This document shows, in pieces, positions 7,538 to 16,473 of a DNA stretch of 64,000 nucleotides (the stretch's first letter is position 1; each line of letters starts with the position of its first letter). The notes beneath the pieces are model-generated. The model made no database searches and was not told where the DNA came from. It saw nothing but the letters and a program-made list of their open reading frames with translations. Location: the NCBI RefSeq assembly GCF_000513135.1, contig NZ_BAUV01000014.1:1-64000 (forward strand), given 5' to 3'. This DNA is from Halalkalibacter akibai JCM 9157. Its GTDB lineage: Bacteria; Bacillota; Bacilli; Bacillales; Bacillaceae_D. A program made the position numbers and the translations under genes.

Positions 7538-8161
7538 GTGGATGATTTTAGCTATATAAAAAAACAACTTCATAATAGAGAAATCGGTATCCTAGGAAGT
7601 TCTCAAGCGATGCAATCTGCTGTTATCGTTCCACTTATTTACGTAGATCATCAACTTTCTGTTTTATTTGAAGTTCGTTCAAAAACACTTAATAAACAAC
7701 CGGGTGAAATTTGTTTCCCAGGGGGTAAAATAGATGCCACTGATTTAAATGCCGAAGAAGCAGCCAAAAGAGAATTATGTGAGGAATTAGGTATTACCCA
7801 TGATCATGTCGAAATGGTTGCTCCTCTCGATATCCTCGTCACTCCGTTCCGAGGCATCATCTACCCTTTTGTTGGAAGAGTAAATACCACAGATTTTACG
7901 AATCTAAATAAAGATGAAGTAGATCATATCTTTACTGTACCTCTCTCATTTCTTGAAAACTACCAGCCAATTAGGCATAAAATGCGAATGAAATTTGAAC
8001 CTAGTGAGGACTTTCCTCTTGAAAAAATTGCAAATAAACGCTCGTACTCTGATCGGTCTAGTGAATTCACGGAAACGTTTTACTACTATGAACAATATGT
8101 TATCTGGGGGTTAACAGCCCGTATTTTAACTCACTTCATTGACGAAATAAGAAAAAACTAA
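7538..8161 (+). CDS. Nudix hydrolase, CoA-pyrophosphatase-like
   Basis: A 207-aa Nudix hydrolase. The motif VRSKTLNKQPGEICFPGGK matches the UPF0035/CoA-pyrophosphatase signature that precedes the Nudix box. The box itself (EEAAKRELCEELGI) has all metal-binding Glu residues. Such enzymes split CoA or oxidised CoA into 3'-phospho-ADP and phosphopantetheine. The start is GTG 7538, set by AAAGGAG 9-10 nt upstream; nearby ATG and TTG codons run into stops. Substrate preference is inferred from the signature only. Confidence 0.85.
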   Translation: MDDFSYIKKQLHNREIGILGSSQAMQSAVIVPLIYVDHQLSVLFEVRSKTLNKQPGEICFPGGKIDATDLNAEEAAKRELCEELGITHDHVEMVAPLDILVTPFRGIIYPFVGRVNTTDFTNLNKDEVDHIFTVPLSFLENYQPIRHKMRMKFEPSEDFPLEKIANKRSYSDRSSEFTETFYYYEQYVIWGLTARILTHFIDEIRKN

Positions 8162-8198
8162 CTAGATTACGGGTATCCGTGATCCAGTTAGTTTTTTA
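8152..8198. terminator. Bidirectional terminator between Nudix gene and yrhC
   Basis: An imperfect hairpin of about 15 bp (arms starting CTAACT, loop GTAT) has six As on its left and six Ts on its right. It serves both convergent genes and overlaps their ends. Confidence 0.8.
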
Positions 8199-8435
8199 TT
8201 GTTTATCTTCATAAAGTTGTCTTTGTGTTTTCATAGCAATACGATGAAAAACAACAGCAAGTGTTAATGTAATAATAATGCCCCCAACGAACAATTCAGG
8301 CATTGTCATGACCGTACTTTCTGTAGGAATAATTAATCCGATAAACAGAAAGATACTTAAAGATAATAAAATGAACCCATATTGTTTATAGTCCGCTACT
8401 TTAGCTTCAAGTTGCTTTAACTTTTTGTCTTCCAT
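8196..8435 (-). CDS. yrhC: YrhC-family small membrane protein
   Basis: A 79-aa protein with a polar helical N-terminus (LKQLEAKVADYKQYGF), two membrane helices (about 20-38 and 47-63) and a charged tail. Length, layout and genomic place fit YrhC, which in B. subtilis is the last gene of the yrrT-mtnN-mccA-mccB-yrhC operon. Here the sulfur genes are gone and yrhC stands alone beside ahcY. Its molecular function is unknown. Confidence 0.6.
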   Translation of the reverse strand: MEDKKLKQLEAKVADYKQYGFILLSLSIFLFIGLIIPTESTVMTMPELFVGGIIITLTLAVVFHRIAMKTQRQLYEDKQ

Positions 8436-8608
8436 TTATCTTCCTCCTAACTCTTCTATCATCTTACCATCTTTAATAGATTAAAAGCTGATGTAATATT
8501 CGTTAATAGAGGAAGAGCTATCCAGATTAACTCCAACTTCCATCTAGTCTAATAATAAGTTATCATGTTTACAGGTTAGAACTTTATTAATTGGAGGAAC
8601 TACATAAA

Positions 8609-9859
8609 ATGAAAAGCATTGTACGTGACATGAATCTTGCTAAAAATGGTCATCTGAAGATTGATTGGGTAAAAGAGCATATGCCTGTTTTAAACCGTAT
8701 TCGTGAAGAATTTGAAGCTACCCAACCGTTTAAAGGATTAAAAGTAGCAATCTGCCTTCATCTAGAAGCGAAAACAGCTTATTTGGCTAAAGTTGTACAA
8801 GCAGCTGGTGCTGATGTTTATATTGCAGGAAGTAACCCATTATCTACTCAAGATGATGTTTGCGCGGCACTAGTTGAGGATGGTATCACTGTTTTTGCAA
8901 AGCATAAGCCTGATCCAGAGGAGTTTAAACAGCATCTACTCATGACGTTAGAAGTAGAACCGGATTTAATTATTGATGACGGTGGTGACTTTGTTACGCT
9001 CCTTCATTCAGAAAGACCAGACCTCATTAAAAATATACGTGGTGGTTGTGAAGAAACAACAACAGGAGTAATTCGAGATAAAGCACTTGAAAAAACAGGA
9101 GACTTGCCGTTTCCGATGATTGCTGTTAACGACGGTTATTGCAAACATTTATTTGATAACAGGTACGGAACAGGACAATCCGTTTGGGACAGCATACTTC
9201 GCACCACTAATCTTGTTGTAGCCGGTAAGACAGTTGTTGTAGTTGGCTACGGCTGGTGTGGTCGTGGTGTGGCAATGCGTGCGAAGGGATTAGGTGCTAA
9301 AGTCATTGTAACAGAGGTTGATAGCATTAAAGCGATTGAGGCTTATATGGATGGGTATGAAGTTATGTCTCTAACAGAAGCTGCTAAACATGGCGATTAC
9401 TTTATTGCTGTAACTGGTAATCAGTATGTGATTAGCCGTGAGCATTTAGAGAATATGAAAGATGGAGCTATCTTAGCTAATGCGGGTCATTTTGATGTTG
9501 AAGTAAATAAACATGACTTAGCTGCTTTAGCCGTCTCAAAACGTGAAGTACGTGCTAACATCGAAGAATACCTTTTAGAAGATGGGAGAAAATTATATTT
9601 ATTAGCTGAAGGACGCTTAGTAAACCTTGGCGCCGGCGATGGCCATCCAGCTGAGATTATGGATATGACATTCGCCTTACAAGCAGTTTCTTTAGCTTAT
9701 ATTAACGAGCACTATAAGGAAATGAAGAATTCAATCATTACAGTTCCTTATGAGCTAGACCAAAAAGTAGCCAACCTGAAATTAGAAGCACTTGGAATCA
9801 AAATAGACTCTTTAACCGAGGCACAAAAAGATTATTTACAAAGTTGGAAAATTGATTGA
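8609..9859 (+). CDS. ahcY: Adenosylhomocysteinase (SAH/S-inosylhomocysteine hydrolase)
   Basis: A 416-residue NAD-dependent hydrolase that splits S-adenosylhomocysteine (SAH), or possibly S-inosylhomocysteine, to homocysteine and nucleoside. ATG 8609 follows GGAGG at 10-nt spacing; an earlier in-frame TTG has no site. Conserved blocks include STQDDVCAAL, DDGGDF, GGCEETTTG, the NAD loop VVVGYGWCGRG, ILANAGHFDVE and AEGRLVNLGAGDGHP. It is the short form, lacking the insert found in eukaryotic-type enzymes. In the substrate block CLHLEAKTA, Lys55 stands where human SAHH has Glu59, the residue near adenine N6. That may shift preference toward inosine. It converges on an MTA/SAH deaminase gene, which would make that substrate. 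Confidence 0.93.
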   Translation: MKSIVRDMNLAKNGHLKIDWVKEHMPVLNRIREEFEATQPFKGLKVAICLHLEAKTAYLAKVVQAAGADVYIAGSNPLSTQDDVCAALVEDGITVFAKHKPDPEEFKQHLLMTLEVEPDLIIDDGGDFVTLLHSERPDLIKNIRGGCEETTTGVIRDKALEKTGDLPFPMIAVNDGYCKHLFDNRYGTGQSVWDSILRTTNLVVAGKTVVVVGYGWCGRGVAMRAKGLGAKVIVTEVDSIKAIEAYMDGYEVMSLTEAAKHGDYFIAVTGNQYVISREHLENMKDGAILANAGHFDVEVNKHDLAALAVSKREVRANIEEYLLEDGRKLYLLAEGRLVNLGAGDGHPAEIMDMTFALQAVSLAYINEHYKEMKNSIITVPYELDQKVANLKLEALGIKIDSLTEAQKDYLQSWKID

Positions 9860-9936
9860 TTTAAGGAGCTATTGCATGACTAGACTTGGCGTTAACGTTA
9901 GCGGTCATGAGAATAATGATACAAAACAGCCATATT

Positions 9937-9990
9937 AAAAGAGGATGCTTCAAAGGTAGCTTTACCACCTTTTGAAGCATCCTCTTTAGT
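9937..9990. terminator. Bidirectional terminator between ahcY and mtaD
   Basis: Seventeen-base arms (from GAGGATGCTTC at 9941) with one bulge flank a 7-nt loop. As precede and Ts follow, so it works for both convergent genes. Confidence 0.85.
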
Positions 9991-9995
9991 TTATT

Positions 9996-11288
9996 TTAAA
10001 ATTGTTTACTTAAGCGATTCACCTCAAATATAACCATTTCCTCATCTATCGTTACACACTGTCCATTTTTAACAACCTGTTTCCCTTGAACGTATACATC
10101 TTTAACATCCCGACCACTACCAGAATACACTAAATGCGAGATTGGGTTATGTGCAGGTTGATAGAAAGCTTGCTTCGTGTTAATGACAACTAAATCAGCT
10201 TGTTTTCCTACTTCAATACTTCCCACTTGATGATCAAGCCAGATCGCTTCAGCACCATGAATCGTTGCTAATTGTAGGGCTTTTTCTGCAGGAATTAACG
10301 TAGCATCATTATGAACACCTTTATATAACAGAGCAACTTGCTTTAGCTCTTCAAATAAATCTAAATTATTATTTGATGCAGAGCTGTCCGTTCCCAGCGA
10401 AACGGTAATACCTTTATTCAGCATTTCAGGAACAGGCGCAATTCCACTTGCAAGCTTTAAGTTACTTATAATATTATTGGACACTTTAACATCGTATTCA
10501 GCCAATATATCCATTTCCCAGTCTTCTACGTGAACAGCATGAGCTACAAGCGTAGGCTGATGAAACATTCCTAGCTTTTCTAGATGCTTAACTGGTCGTT
10601 CACCATACTCTTTAACATTTAATTCTACCTCTGCTTTTGTTTCAGACATGTGAATGTGAAGAGGTGAATTCAGTTCAACTGCTCTTGAGACGATCTTTTC
10701 AATAAAATCAGGTGTACACGTGTAAGGAGAATGTGGTGACATCATAGTCGTAATTCTTCCATTGGCTTGATTGCTCCAATTTCGTACAAAGTTAGACGCT
10801 TCATCCAACTTGCTTTGTCTTAATTCCTCTGAACCAAAACCAATCATTCCACGACATAGTCTAGCTCTTATACCGGATTTGTCTACAGCCATAGCTACTT
10901 CATCCATGTTATCATACATGTCGACAAAAGTAGTTGTACCTGTGCGTAACATTTCTATGATGGAAAGATTCGTTCCCCACTTCGCATGTTCTTTTGTATA
11001 AGTAGCTTCGATTGGCCACATTTTTTCTTCTAGCCATTGCTGTAGGGGAAGATCGTCAGCATACCCTCTTAGCAAAGACATAGAAGCATGTCCATGCGTA
11101 TTAATAAGACCAGGAATGACATAGTCACCTTTCACATCAATCACTTCGGTATATGTAGTTAAATCATTAGGAGTCTCACCTACGTAGGTAATTTCTCCGT
11201 TTTCAAATGCAACAGCCCCATCTTTAATCAATAGGTTGTTCACATCCATAGTAATAATTGTTCCATTTATGATAATTTTTTTTGACAT
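9996..11288 (-). CDS. mtaD: 5-methylthioadenosine/S-adenosylhomocysteine deaminase
   Basis: A 430-aa amidohydrolase of the MtaD/SsnA group. It shows the metal pair NTHGH (His65, His67), then MSPHSPYTC, LHIHMSETKAEVE, and the catalytic Asp in LGTDSSASNNN. Enzymes of this family deaminate SAH, methylthioadenosine and sometimes 5'-deoxyadenosine to the inosine forms. The start at 11288 has AAAGGAG 8 nt upstream. It faces ahcY tail to tail, which suggests a two-step path from SAH to S-inosylhomocysteine to homocysteine. A guanine or hydroxy-atrazine-type deaminase is a less likely alternative. Confidence 0.88.
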   Translation of the reverse strand: MSKKIIINGTIITMDVNNLLIKDGAVAFENGEITYVGETPNDLTTYTEVIDVKGDYVIPGLINTHGHASMSLLRGYADDLPLQQWLEEKMWPIEATYTKEHAKWGTNLSIIEMLRTGTTTFVDMYDNMDEVAMAVDKSGIRARLCRGMIGFGSEELRQSKLDEASNFVRNWSNQANGRITTMMSPHSPYTCTPDFIEKIVSRAVELNSPLHIHMSETKAEVELNVKEYGERPVKHLEKLGMFHQPTLVAHAVHVEDWEMDILAEYDVKVSNNIISNLKLASGIAPVPEMLNKGITVSLGTDSSASNNNLDLFEELKQVALLYKGVHNDATLIPAEKALQLATIHGAEAIWLDHQVGSIEVGKQADLVVINTKQAFYQPAHNPISHLVYSGSGRDVKDVYVQGKQVVKNGQCVTIDEEMVIFEVNRLSKQF

Positions 11289-11305
11289 AATAAGACTCCT
11301 TTTAT

Positions 11306-11334
11306 AAAAAAGGGGGATTCACCTCCCCCTTTTG
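11306..11334 (-). terminator. Terminator after yrrS
   Basis: Five G-C pairs extended by A-T pairs (GGGGG at 11312, CCCCC at 11325) with six Ts on the minus strand. It sits between yrrS and the ribosome-binding site of mtaD. Confidence 0.7.
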
Positions 11335-11340
11335 CTTCTA

Positions 11341-11940
11341 TTAGCGATATGGATTAAACTCTAATTCATTTTTTTCCACTGGCATCCAGCCTTGACCATC
11401 AACCCATTCAATATACACTTCATAAGCCAAATCAGGTGTTGCTTTTTCACTAATGACGCCTCGAGCTCTTGTCGGTGCTCCCCCGTTCTCTATGCGCCAT
11501 AAAATCATATTATCTTGTGAGATTCCTGTTGCATATCTAACAGCTTGTTCCATCTCTAATCTATTTAAACTACCTTCTGTGAAGCCAGGAGTAAATTCTG
11601 CTTGTTCTGTACCGATAGGCTGCCACTCACCATCTGAAGCTGGCTCCTCTGTTTCTTCATTGTCTATAGCATCCTCATCTTCTACTGCTGGTTCAATCTC
11701 TGATTCACTTGTTTCTGATGTGTCGACTTCTTCCTGTTCTGATTCTATTGTTTTTTCTTCAGAAGCAAAATCAGTTTCTTCCTCATCCGTCATTTCTTCC
11801 GTCATAACTTCTGATGTCGTTGTACCAAAAAAGATTTGATAAGCAAAAAATAAAATAAGAATGGTCACAATACTAATCGCTACATTTAACACTCTGTTAA
11901 TTCTTTTTTTCTTTCGTTGTTCATAACGAAATCCTTGCAT
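11341..11940 (-). CDS. yrrS: YrrS family (DUF1510) membrane-anchored protein
   Basis: Start ATG 11940 follows GGGAG at 7 nt; an upstream in-frame ATG at 11982 lacks one. The protein of about 199 residues has a basic cytoplasmic tip (RYEQRKKKRINR), one membrane helix (about residues 18-38), a long acidic Glu/Thr/Ser linker, and a C-terminal globular domain (EWQPIGTEQ, MILWRIENGG, AYEVYIEWVDGQGW). This matches DUF1510/YrrS. In B. subtilis the gene sits with pbpI next to greA; here pbpI is missing. Function is unknown, with a cell-envelope role presumed. Confidence 0.8.
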   Translation of the reverse strand: MQGFRYEQRKKKRINRVLNVAISIVTILILFFAYQIFFGTTTSEVMTEEMTDEEETDFASEEKTIESEQEEVDTSETSESEIEPAVEDEDAIDNEETEEPASDGEWQPIGTEQAEFTPGFTEGSLNRLEMEQAVRYATGISQDNMILWRIENGGAPTRARGVISEKATPDLAYEVYIEWVDGQGWMPVEKNELEFNPYR

Positions 11941-12045
11941 ATCTCCACTCCCTTTTCTTATCTCTATCTCGTCATTATACAAGATCTTCTCTGAAACTGC
12001 GAGATTGGATTAGACTATTTACATAGTATTACAAGTAAATGTTCA

Positions 12046-12090
12046 AACAAAAGAAGCTCCTCAAGTCGAGCAGCTTCTTTTATTTTTCCT
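12046..12090. terminator. Terminator after greA
   Basis: The arms AAAGAAGCT and AGCTTCTTT enclose a smaller CTC/GAG pairing. A T-rich tail is present on both strands. It lies at the 3' end of greA. Confidence 0.75.
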
Positions 12091-12565
12091 ATCGGATATC
12101 AACAATTTTTATTTCCATTTCTCCACCAGGTGTATTAACCGTCACCTTGTCATTGATTGCTCGTCCAAGTAAACTTTGTGCCATTGGAGAATCATTAGAA
12201 ATTTTTCCTTCAGCTGGATCTGATTCAGCACTACCTACGATAGTGTATTCTTCTTCATCACCATCTGGAAGTTCAACAAACTTAACGGTTTTTCCTAGAG
12301 AAACTACATTTGCAGCTCCTTCTTCTTCTTCAATCATTACAGCATTGCGAATCATTTTCTCAAGCTGCGCAATACGTCCTTCAACAAATGCTTGCTCTTC
12401 TTTTGCTGAATCATACTCTGAGTTCTCAGAAAGGTCACCAAAGCTACGAGCAATCTTTATACGTTCAACGACCTCTTTACGTCGTTCCGTTTTCAAAAAC
12501 TCCAACTCTTCTTCGAGCTTGTTCTTTCCATCCATTGTCATATAATGCTTTTTTTCTTCTGCCAT
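12089..12565 (-). CDS. greA: Transcription elongation factor GreA
   Basis: A 158-residue factor that rescues backtracked RNA polymerase by stimulating transcript cleavage. The N-terminal coiled coil carries the tip motif [20 protein letters not shown] with its acidic residues, and the C-terminal FKBP-like domain ends in the [12 protein letters not shown] strand. ATG 12565 has GAGGAG 8 nt upstream, better than the GTG three codons earlier. The neighbour upstream is udk, as in B. subtilis. Confidence 0.97.
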   Translation of the reverse strand: MAEEKKHYMTMDGKNKLEEELEFLKTERRKEVVERIKIARSFGDLSENSEYDSAKEEQAFVEGRIAQLEKMIRNAVMIEEEEGAANVVSLGKTVKFVELPDGDEEEYTIVGSAESDPAEGKISNDSPMAQSLLGRAINDKVTVNTPGGEMEIKIVDIR

Positions 12566-12709
12566 GTCTTTCACTCCTCGTCTGCTACTATAAAAATAAA
12601 AAATAAAAATAATTCAAATTCTATGTAGATGAAAACTCAAGAAACTTGAGTTTCTGATCTAACTTAGAGGATCACTCAAAAAATACTATACAGAAGTCAC
12701 ATCTTAAAG

Positions 12710-12740
12710 GCCTGTCACGAGAGATTTTCTTGTGACAGGC
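12710..12740 (-). terminator. Hairpin downstream of udk
   Basis: Nine-base perfect arms (GCCTGTCAC) extended by a few pairs, followed on the minus strand by CTTTAAG. The stem is strong but the T run is weak, so termination may be partial and allow read-through into greA. Confidence 0.5.
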
Positions 12741-12804
12741 GAACATTAAGTGTGCCAAAGAAAGTAATAATACTTACCTTTTGAGGTATCTTCTTCCTAT
12801 GCTA

Positions 12805-13440
12805 TTACAAAATCGCTTTCTCTTCAATAATTGTACGAATTTTTGTCACCATTAGATCAATTGCGACACGATTCTGCCCACCTTCAGGGATAATAACGTC
12901 TGCATATCGCTTCGTTGGTTCAATAAACTGCAAATGCATAGGTCTTACCACAGAAGTATACTGGTCAATTACTGATTCAATAGAACGTCCACGGTCTTGG
13001 ATGTCTCTTACTAACCGTCTAATAATTCGAATATCGGCGTCTGCGTCAACAAAAAGCTTAATATCCATCATATCGCGAAGTCGTTTATCTTCTAGAATTA
13101 AGATTCCTTCTAGAATGATTACATCTTTTGGTTGGATATCAATTACTTTTTCAGAACGGGTATGTGCTGCGTAATCATATACAGGTTTTGAAATCGCTTT
13201 TCCATCAGTTAGTTTTTGTAAATGTTCTAGCAATAGATCGTTATCAAAAGCTAACGGATGATCGTAATTTGTTTTCAAGCGTTCTTCAAAACTTAAATGA
13301 CTTTGATCTTTATAATATGCATCTTGTTCAATTAATACAATAGATTGTTCATTAAATTGATAAAAAATTTCTTTAGCTACCGTTGTTTTACCAGAGCCTG
13401 TTCCTCCAGCAACACCAATAACAATAGGTTTATTTGACAT
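12805..13440 (-). CDS. udk: Uridine kinase
   Basis: A 211-aa kinase that phosphorylates uridine and cytidine with ATP or GTP in pyrimidine salvage. The Walker A motif GGTGSGKT is at residues 12-19. [28 protein letters not shown] and [10 protein letters not shown] match the family, and [12 protein letters not shown] forms the lid. The start overlaps the stop of yrrO by one base, so it is co-translated with the tRNA-hydroxylation genes upstream. Confidence 0.97.
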   Translation of the reverse strand: MSNKPIVIGVAGGTGSGKTTVAKEIFYQFNEQSIVLIEQDAYYKDQSHLSFEERLKTNYDHPLAFDNDLLLEHLQKLTDGKAISKPVYDYAAHTRSEKVIDIQPKDVIILEGILILEDKRLRDMMDIKLFVDADADIRIIRRLVRDIQDRGRSIESVIDQYTSVVRPMHLQFIEPTKRYADVIIPEGGQNRVAIDLMVTKIRTIIEEKAIL

Positions 13441-14705
13441 TACTTTACCTCTTTACGCATCATGTTTTGCGGATATACCGCTCTATCTACTTTAAAGCGA
13501 ACAATCTGAAGTGGGTGTCTAGCAACATCAATCTCATTACCGTCTTCATCCCATATTGTTCCTACCTTTTGGACAAAATTTGAAATTTCCGGACCGAAAA
13601 ACTCAATTTCATCTCCTGGCTTAAAGTAATTTCGTTGTTGTAGAGTTACCACCTGTGTCTCAGGATTATAGTCTAGTACCAAACCAGCGAAATCATATTT
13701 CGTACGTTTTGGATGCTTTCCATACATTTGATCTTCAAATGTTGGAGTTCCTTCAAAAAATTGAGGAGCAAAATCACGGTTTGCACATTTTTCAAGTTCA
13801 TCTAACCAAGCTTTGTCAATTTGGAAGTTGTCCGGATCTGCACAGTAAGCATCAATAACTTTCCGATAAACACTTGTTACAGTTGCCACATAATGAATGG
13901 ACTTCATTCTTCCTTCAACCTTTAAGCTGTCAATACCAGCCTCAATCATCTTTGGAATAGCCTGTACTAAGTTTAAGTCTTTAGGGCTCATTGTATATTG
14001 CGCGTCGCCTTCATCAAACAGAGCCTTCTCGCCAGCTTCGTTCGTTTCGTATAAATCGTATTCCCATCGACAGGACTGACAACAGCCTCCACGATTTGAA
14101 TCTCTTGCTGTCATGTGATTACTTAGGACACAACGACCTGAGTATGAAATACACATAGCTCCATGAATAAATGCCTCAATTTCAATATCAACATTCTTCT
14201 TCATTTCAAGCATTTCTTCCAAACCAACTTCTCTAGCAAGTACTACTCGGTGTAGGCCTTCTTCTTTCCAGAACTTTACCGATAACCAGTTACTTAACGA
14301 TTGTTGAGTACTTAAATGTACCTCTACTTTCGGCGCAACTCGTTTACACGTTTCGATAATGAGTGGATCTGCTACGATAATTCCCGTAACACCAACATCT
14401 TGAAGCGAAACTAAATATTCTTCTAACCCATCCATGTTTTCGTTGTGAGCAAAGATGTTTGTTGTAACATAAATCTTCGCACCGTATTTGTTTGCAAATT
14501 CAACGCCTTCTCTCATTTCTTCAATTGAGAAGTTATCCGCACTGGAACGCAAACCAAATTCTCGTCCACCAATAAAAACCGCGTCAGCTCCGTAATGAAC
14601 AGCCACTTTTAACTTTTCTAAACTACCAGCTGGTGCTAGTAATTCAGGCTTTTTCGTTATAACTCGCTTATGTTTAGTTGCTTGTTCTGTAATAGTTGTC
14701 ATCAT
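13440..14705 (-). CDS. yrrO: tRNA hydroxylation protein P2 (U32 peptidase-like)
   Basis: A 421-aa member of the U32 'peptidase' family, corresponding to B. subtilis YrrO (TrhP2). With TrhP1 it makes 5-hydroxyuridine at tRNA position 34. The N-terminal part is a TIM-barrel-like domain ([22 protein letters not shown]). The iron-sulfur cysteine cluster lies around residues 182-214 ([21 protein letters not shown]). [10 protein letters not shown] and a C-terminal beta domain ([13 protein letters not shown]) follow. It is 12 nt from yrrN and 1 nt overlaps udk, so yrrM-yrrN-yrrO-udk form an operon. Confidence 0.93.
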   Translation of the reverse strand: MMTTITEQATKHKRVITKKPELLAPAGSLEKLKVAVHYGADAVFIGGREFGLRSSADNFSIEEMREGVEFANKYGAKIYVTTNIFAHNENMDGLEEYLVSLQDVGVTGIIVADPLIIETCKRVAPKVEVHLSTQQSLSNWLSVKFWKEEGLHRVVLAREVGLEEMLEMKKNVDIEIEAFIHGAMCISYSGRCVLSNHMTARDSNRGGCCQSCRWEYDLYETNEAGEKALFDEGDAQYTMSPKDLNLVQAIPKMIEAGIDSLKVEGRMKSIHYVATVTSVYRKVIDAYCADPDNFQIDKAWLDELEKCANRDFAPQFFEGTPTFEDQMYGKHPKRTKYDFAGLVLDYNPETQVVTLQQRNYFKPGDEIEFFGPEISNFVQKVGTIWDEDGNEIDVARHPLQIVRFKVDRAVYPQNMMRKEVK

Positions 14706-14717
14706 AGTTCCTCCTTC

Positions 14718-15659
14718 CTAGTAAACCGTTTCTTTAAAGAAAAACCCTGTATCGAGTTTTCGATTGTTTGGTTGAATTTCTTCAATCTTACTTACATAAC
14801 TTTCTTTACGATCTTCATATGTGTCGCGATCGTCCACACATAAATCAATTGCTTCACGGTACAGAGCTGTAACAACTTTCATATACTCTGTAGACTTAAG
14901 TAATCCGTCAATTTTAAAACTATCAATACCAGCGTCCACCATATCTTCTAGTTCATCTATGATGCAGATATCATTTGGACTCATAATATGAGTTCCATTC
15001 TCATCTTCAAAGATCGGATACCTTGCTTCTCTTTCAGGGTCATGTAAATGCAAGTTGCGGTTTTTATCGCGCTTTTCCACTTCAAGATTCTTCCCTTGAA
15101 ATTGCATGTAATTTCCAATTAACGTACGTTTTGATTGGAACATCGCTGTCATACCATGAACTTGAACTTCAACCTCAACTTCTGCATTTTCTTTTATTTC
15201 AACAATAGCATCCATGTTGATTTCACGGGCTAAGACTGCTCGCTTTGCACCTTTACTTCCCCAGTAATTAGCTGTGAACCAATTAGTAGCAGTTTGTTCC
15301 GTATTCCAATGTAATTTCATTTCTGGCGCTATTTCCCTAGCAACCATTAATACAGCAGGGTCACCAAAAATAATTCCATCCACTTCAATTTCTTTTAAAG
15401 ATTGAATATAACCTGAAAGCGCGTCAATTTTATCATTATGAAACAGCGCATTCATTGACACATACACCTTTTTATTTTTCCCATGGGCGATTTCAGTTGC
15501 CTGTTTTACTGCATTAAGATCAAATTCACCAGCTAATCTAAGCCCGAATTTTTCCTCTCCTATAACAATGGCATCTGCACCAGCTTCAAATAAGCTCTCA
15601 ACCGCTTCTATATCCTTTGGTGTTACAAGTAGCTCCGGTTTCATTCCCACTTTCACCAT
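14718..15659 (-). CDS. yrrN: tRNA hydroxylation protein P1 (U32 peptidase-like)
   Basis: A 313-aa U32 family protein equivalent to YrrN (TrhP1), partner of YrrO in prephenate-dependent 5-hydroxyuridine formation at tRNA wobble position 34. It shares the barrel (PELLVTPKDIEAVESLFEAGAD, VHGMTAMFQSKRTL) but lacks the four-cysteine cluster of its partner, as known for the P1 subunit. The true start is unclear: ATG 15659 abuts the GGGAGG site, while GTG 15650 or ATG 15644 have better spacing. It overlaps neither neighbour and is 9 nt from yrrM. Confidence 0.92.
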   Translation of the reverse strand: MVKVGMKPELLVTPKDIEAVESLFEAGADAIVIGEEKFGLRLAGEFDLNAVKQATEIAHGKNKKVYVSMNALFHNDKIDALSGYIQSLKEIEVDGIIFGDPAVLMVAREIAPEMKLHWNTEQTATNWFTANYWGSKGAKRAVLAREINMDAIVEIKENAEVEVEVQVHGMTAMFQSKRTLIGNYMQFQGKNLEVEKRDKNRNLHLHDPEREARYPIFEDENGTHIMSPNDICIIDELEDMVDAGIDSFKIDGLLKSTEYMKVVTALYREAIDLCVDDRDTYEDRKESYVSKIEEIQPNNRKLDTGFFFKETVY

Positions 15660-15668
15660 CCTCCCAGT

Positions 15669-16307
15669 TTATTGCTTTAAACTAATAGCTAGTCCATCTC
15701 CGACAGGTAGAACTCTCGTTTGAAAACCTTCTAGTTCTATCAGCCATTGATTATAGCCATCTATTTTTTTCGCTAAATTTTTTAACCTTTTATTATCGAT
15801 GTCCTCTTTCGCAACTAACCCTCGAAAAAGCACATTATCCGAATAAATAACTCCACCACTTCTTACAAATTTACTATACAGATCAAAAAATCGTTGGTAC
15901 TGCCCTTTAGCAGCATCAATAAATAATACATCAAAAAGGGGTTCAGATTCAAGTTTTTCAGCTAATTCAAGGGCATCGCCAAATCTGACATCAATTCGAT
16001 TGGCAAGATTTAACTTATTTATATTTTTGATCGCTTCTTCATAGCGATCCTGATCCCGTTCAATCGTCAATATTTCCGTTTCTGGCAATGCACTTGCCAT
16101 TCGAATGGCTGAATAACCGATCGCTGTACCAATCTCTAGAATCCTTCTTGGTTGGTGTAGCTTCATTAGTTGCAACAAACTTTCCATCCCAACTAAATCC
16201 ATAATCGGTACCTCATTAACTTGTGCAAATTCCTCTATTTGTTCAATTTCATCTCCACGTGAGGGTACAAGAGATTTCAAGTATTTTTCAACTTCCTTAT
16301 TAATCAT
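15669..16307 (-). CDS. trmR: tRNA 5-hydroxyuridine methyltransferase
   Basis: A 212-aa class I methyltransferase of the catechol-O-methyltransferase-like group, matching YrrM (TrmR). It methylates 5-hydroxyuridine-34 to 5-methoxyuridine, using the product of its two downstream neighbours. The SAM site is RILEIGTAIGYSAIRMA with the acidic ILTIERD; FDVLFIDAAKGQYQRFF and IYSDNVLFRG carry metal and catalytic residues. It heads the yrrM-yrrN-yrrO-udk operon and is separated from mltG by a terminator. Confidence 0.93.
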   Translation of the reverse strand: MINKEVEKYLKSLVPSRGDEIEQIEEFAQVNEVPIMDLVGMESLLQLMKLHQPRRILEIGTAIGYSAIRMASALPETEILTIERDQDRYEEAIKNINKLNLANRIDVRFGDALELAEKLESEPLFDVLFIDAAKGQYQRFFDLYSKFVRSGGVIYSDNVLFRGLVAKEDIDNKRLKNLAKKIDGYNQWLIELEGFQTRVLPVGDGLAISLKQ

Positions 16308-16431
16308 TCTTTCACTTCCTTCTGCTTTTCATTACATAGAGGCTGTTACATAACTAAAATGATATTCAGAAAGTGTTTTTGTTCAGCCTCAACCTTTTAA
16401 TTTATCTAACCATTACTGAAAGAGTTTGACA

Positions 16432-16466
16432 TAAAAAGAGGGCGTGTCTTCACACATCCCTCTAGT
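16432..16466 (-). terminator. Terminator after mltG
   Basis: A stem GAGGG-GTGT with matching ACAC-CCCTC (one mismatch) and a 4-nt loop, followed by five Ts on the minus strand. Confidence 0.75.
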
Positions 16467-16473
16467 CAGTTTG

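Noticed and set aside
12039-12606. Long plus-strand frames opposite greA
   Set aside because: They are antisense to a highly conserved gene, Ser-rich, and without start signals; shadows of greA codon structure.
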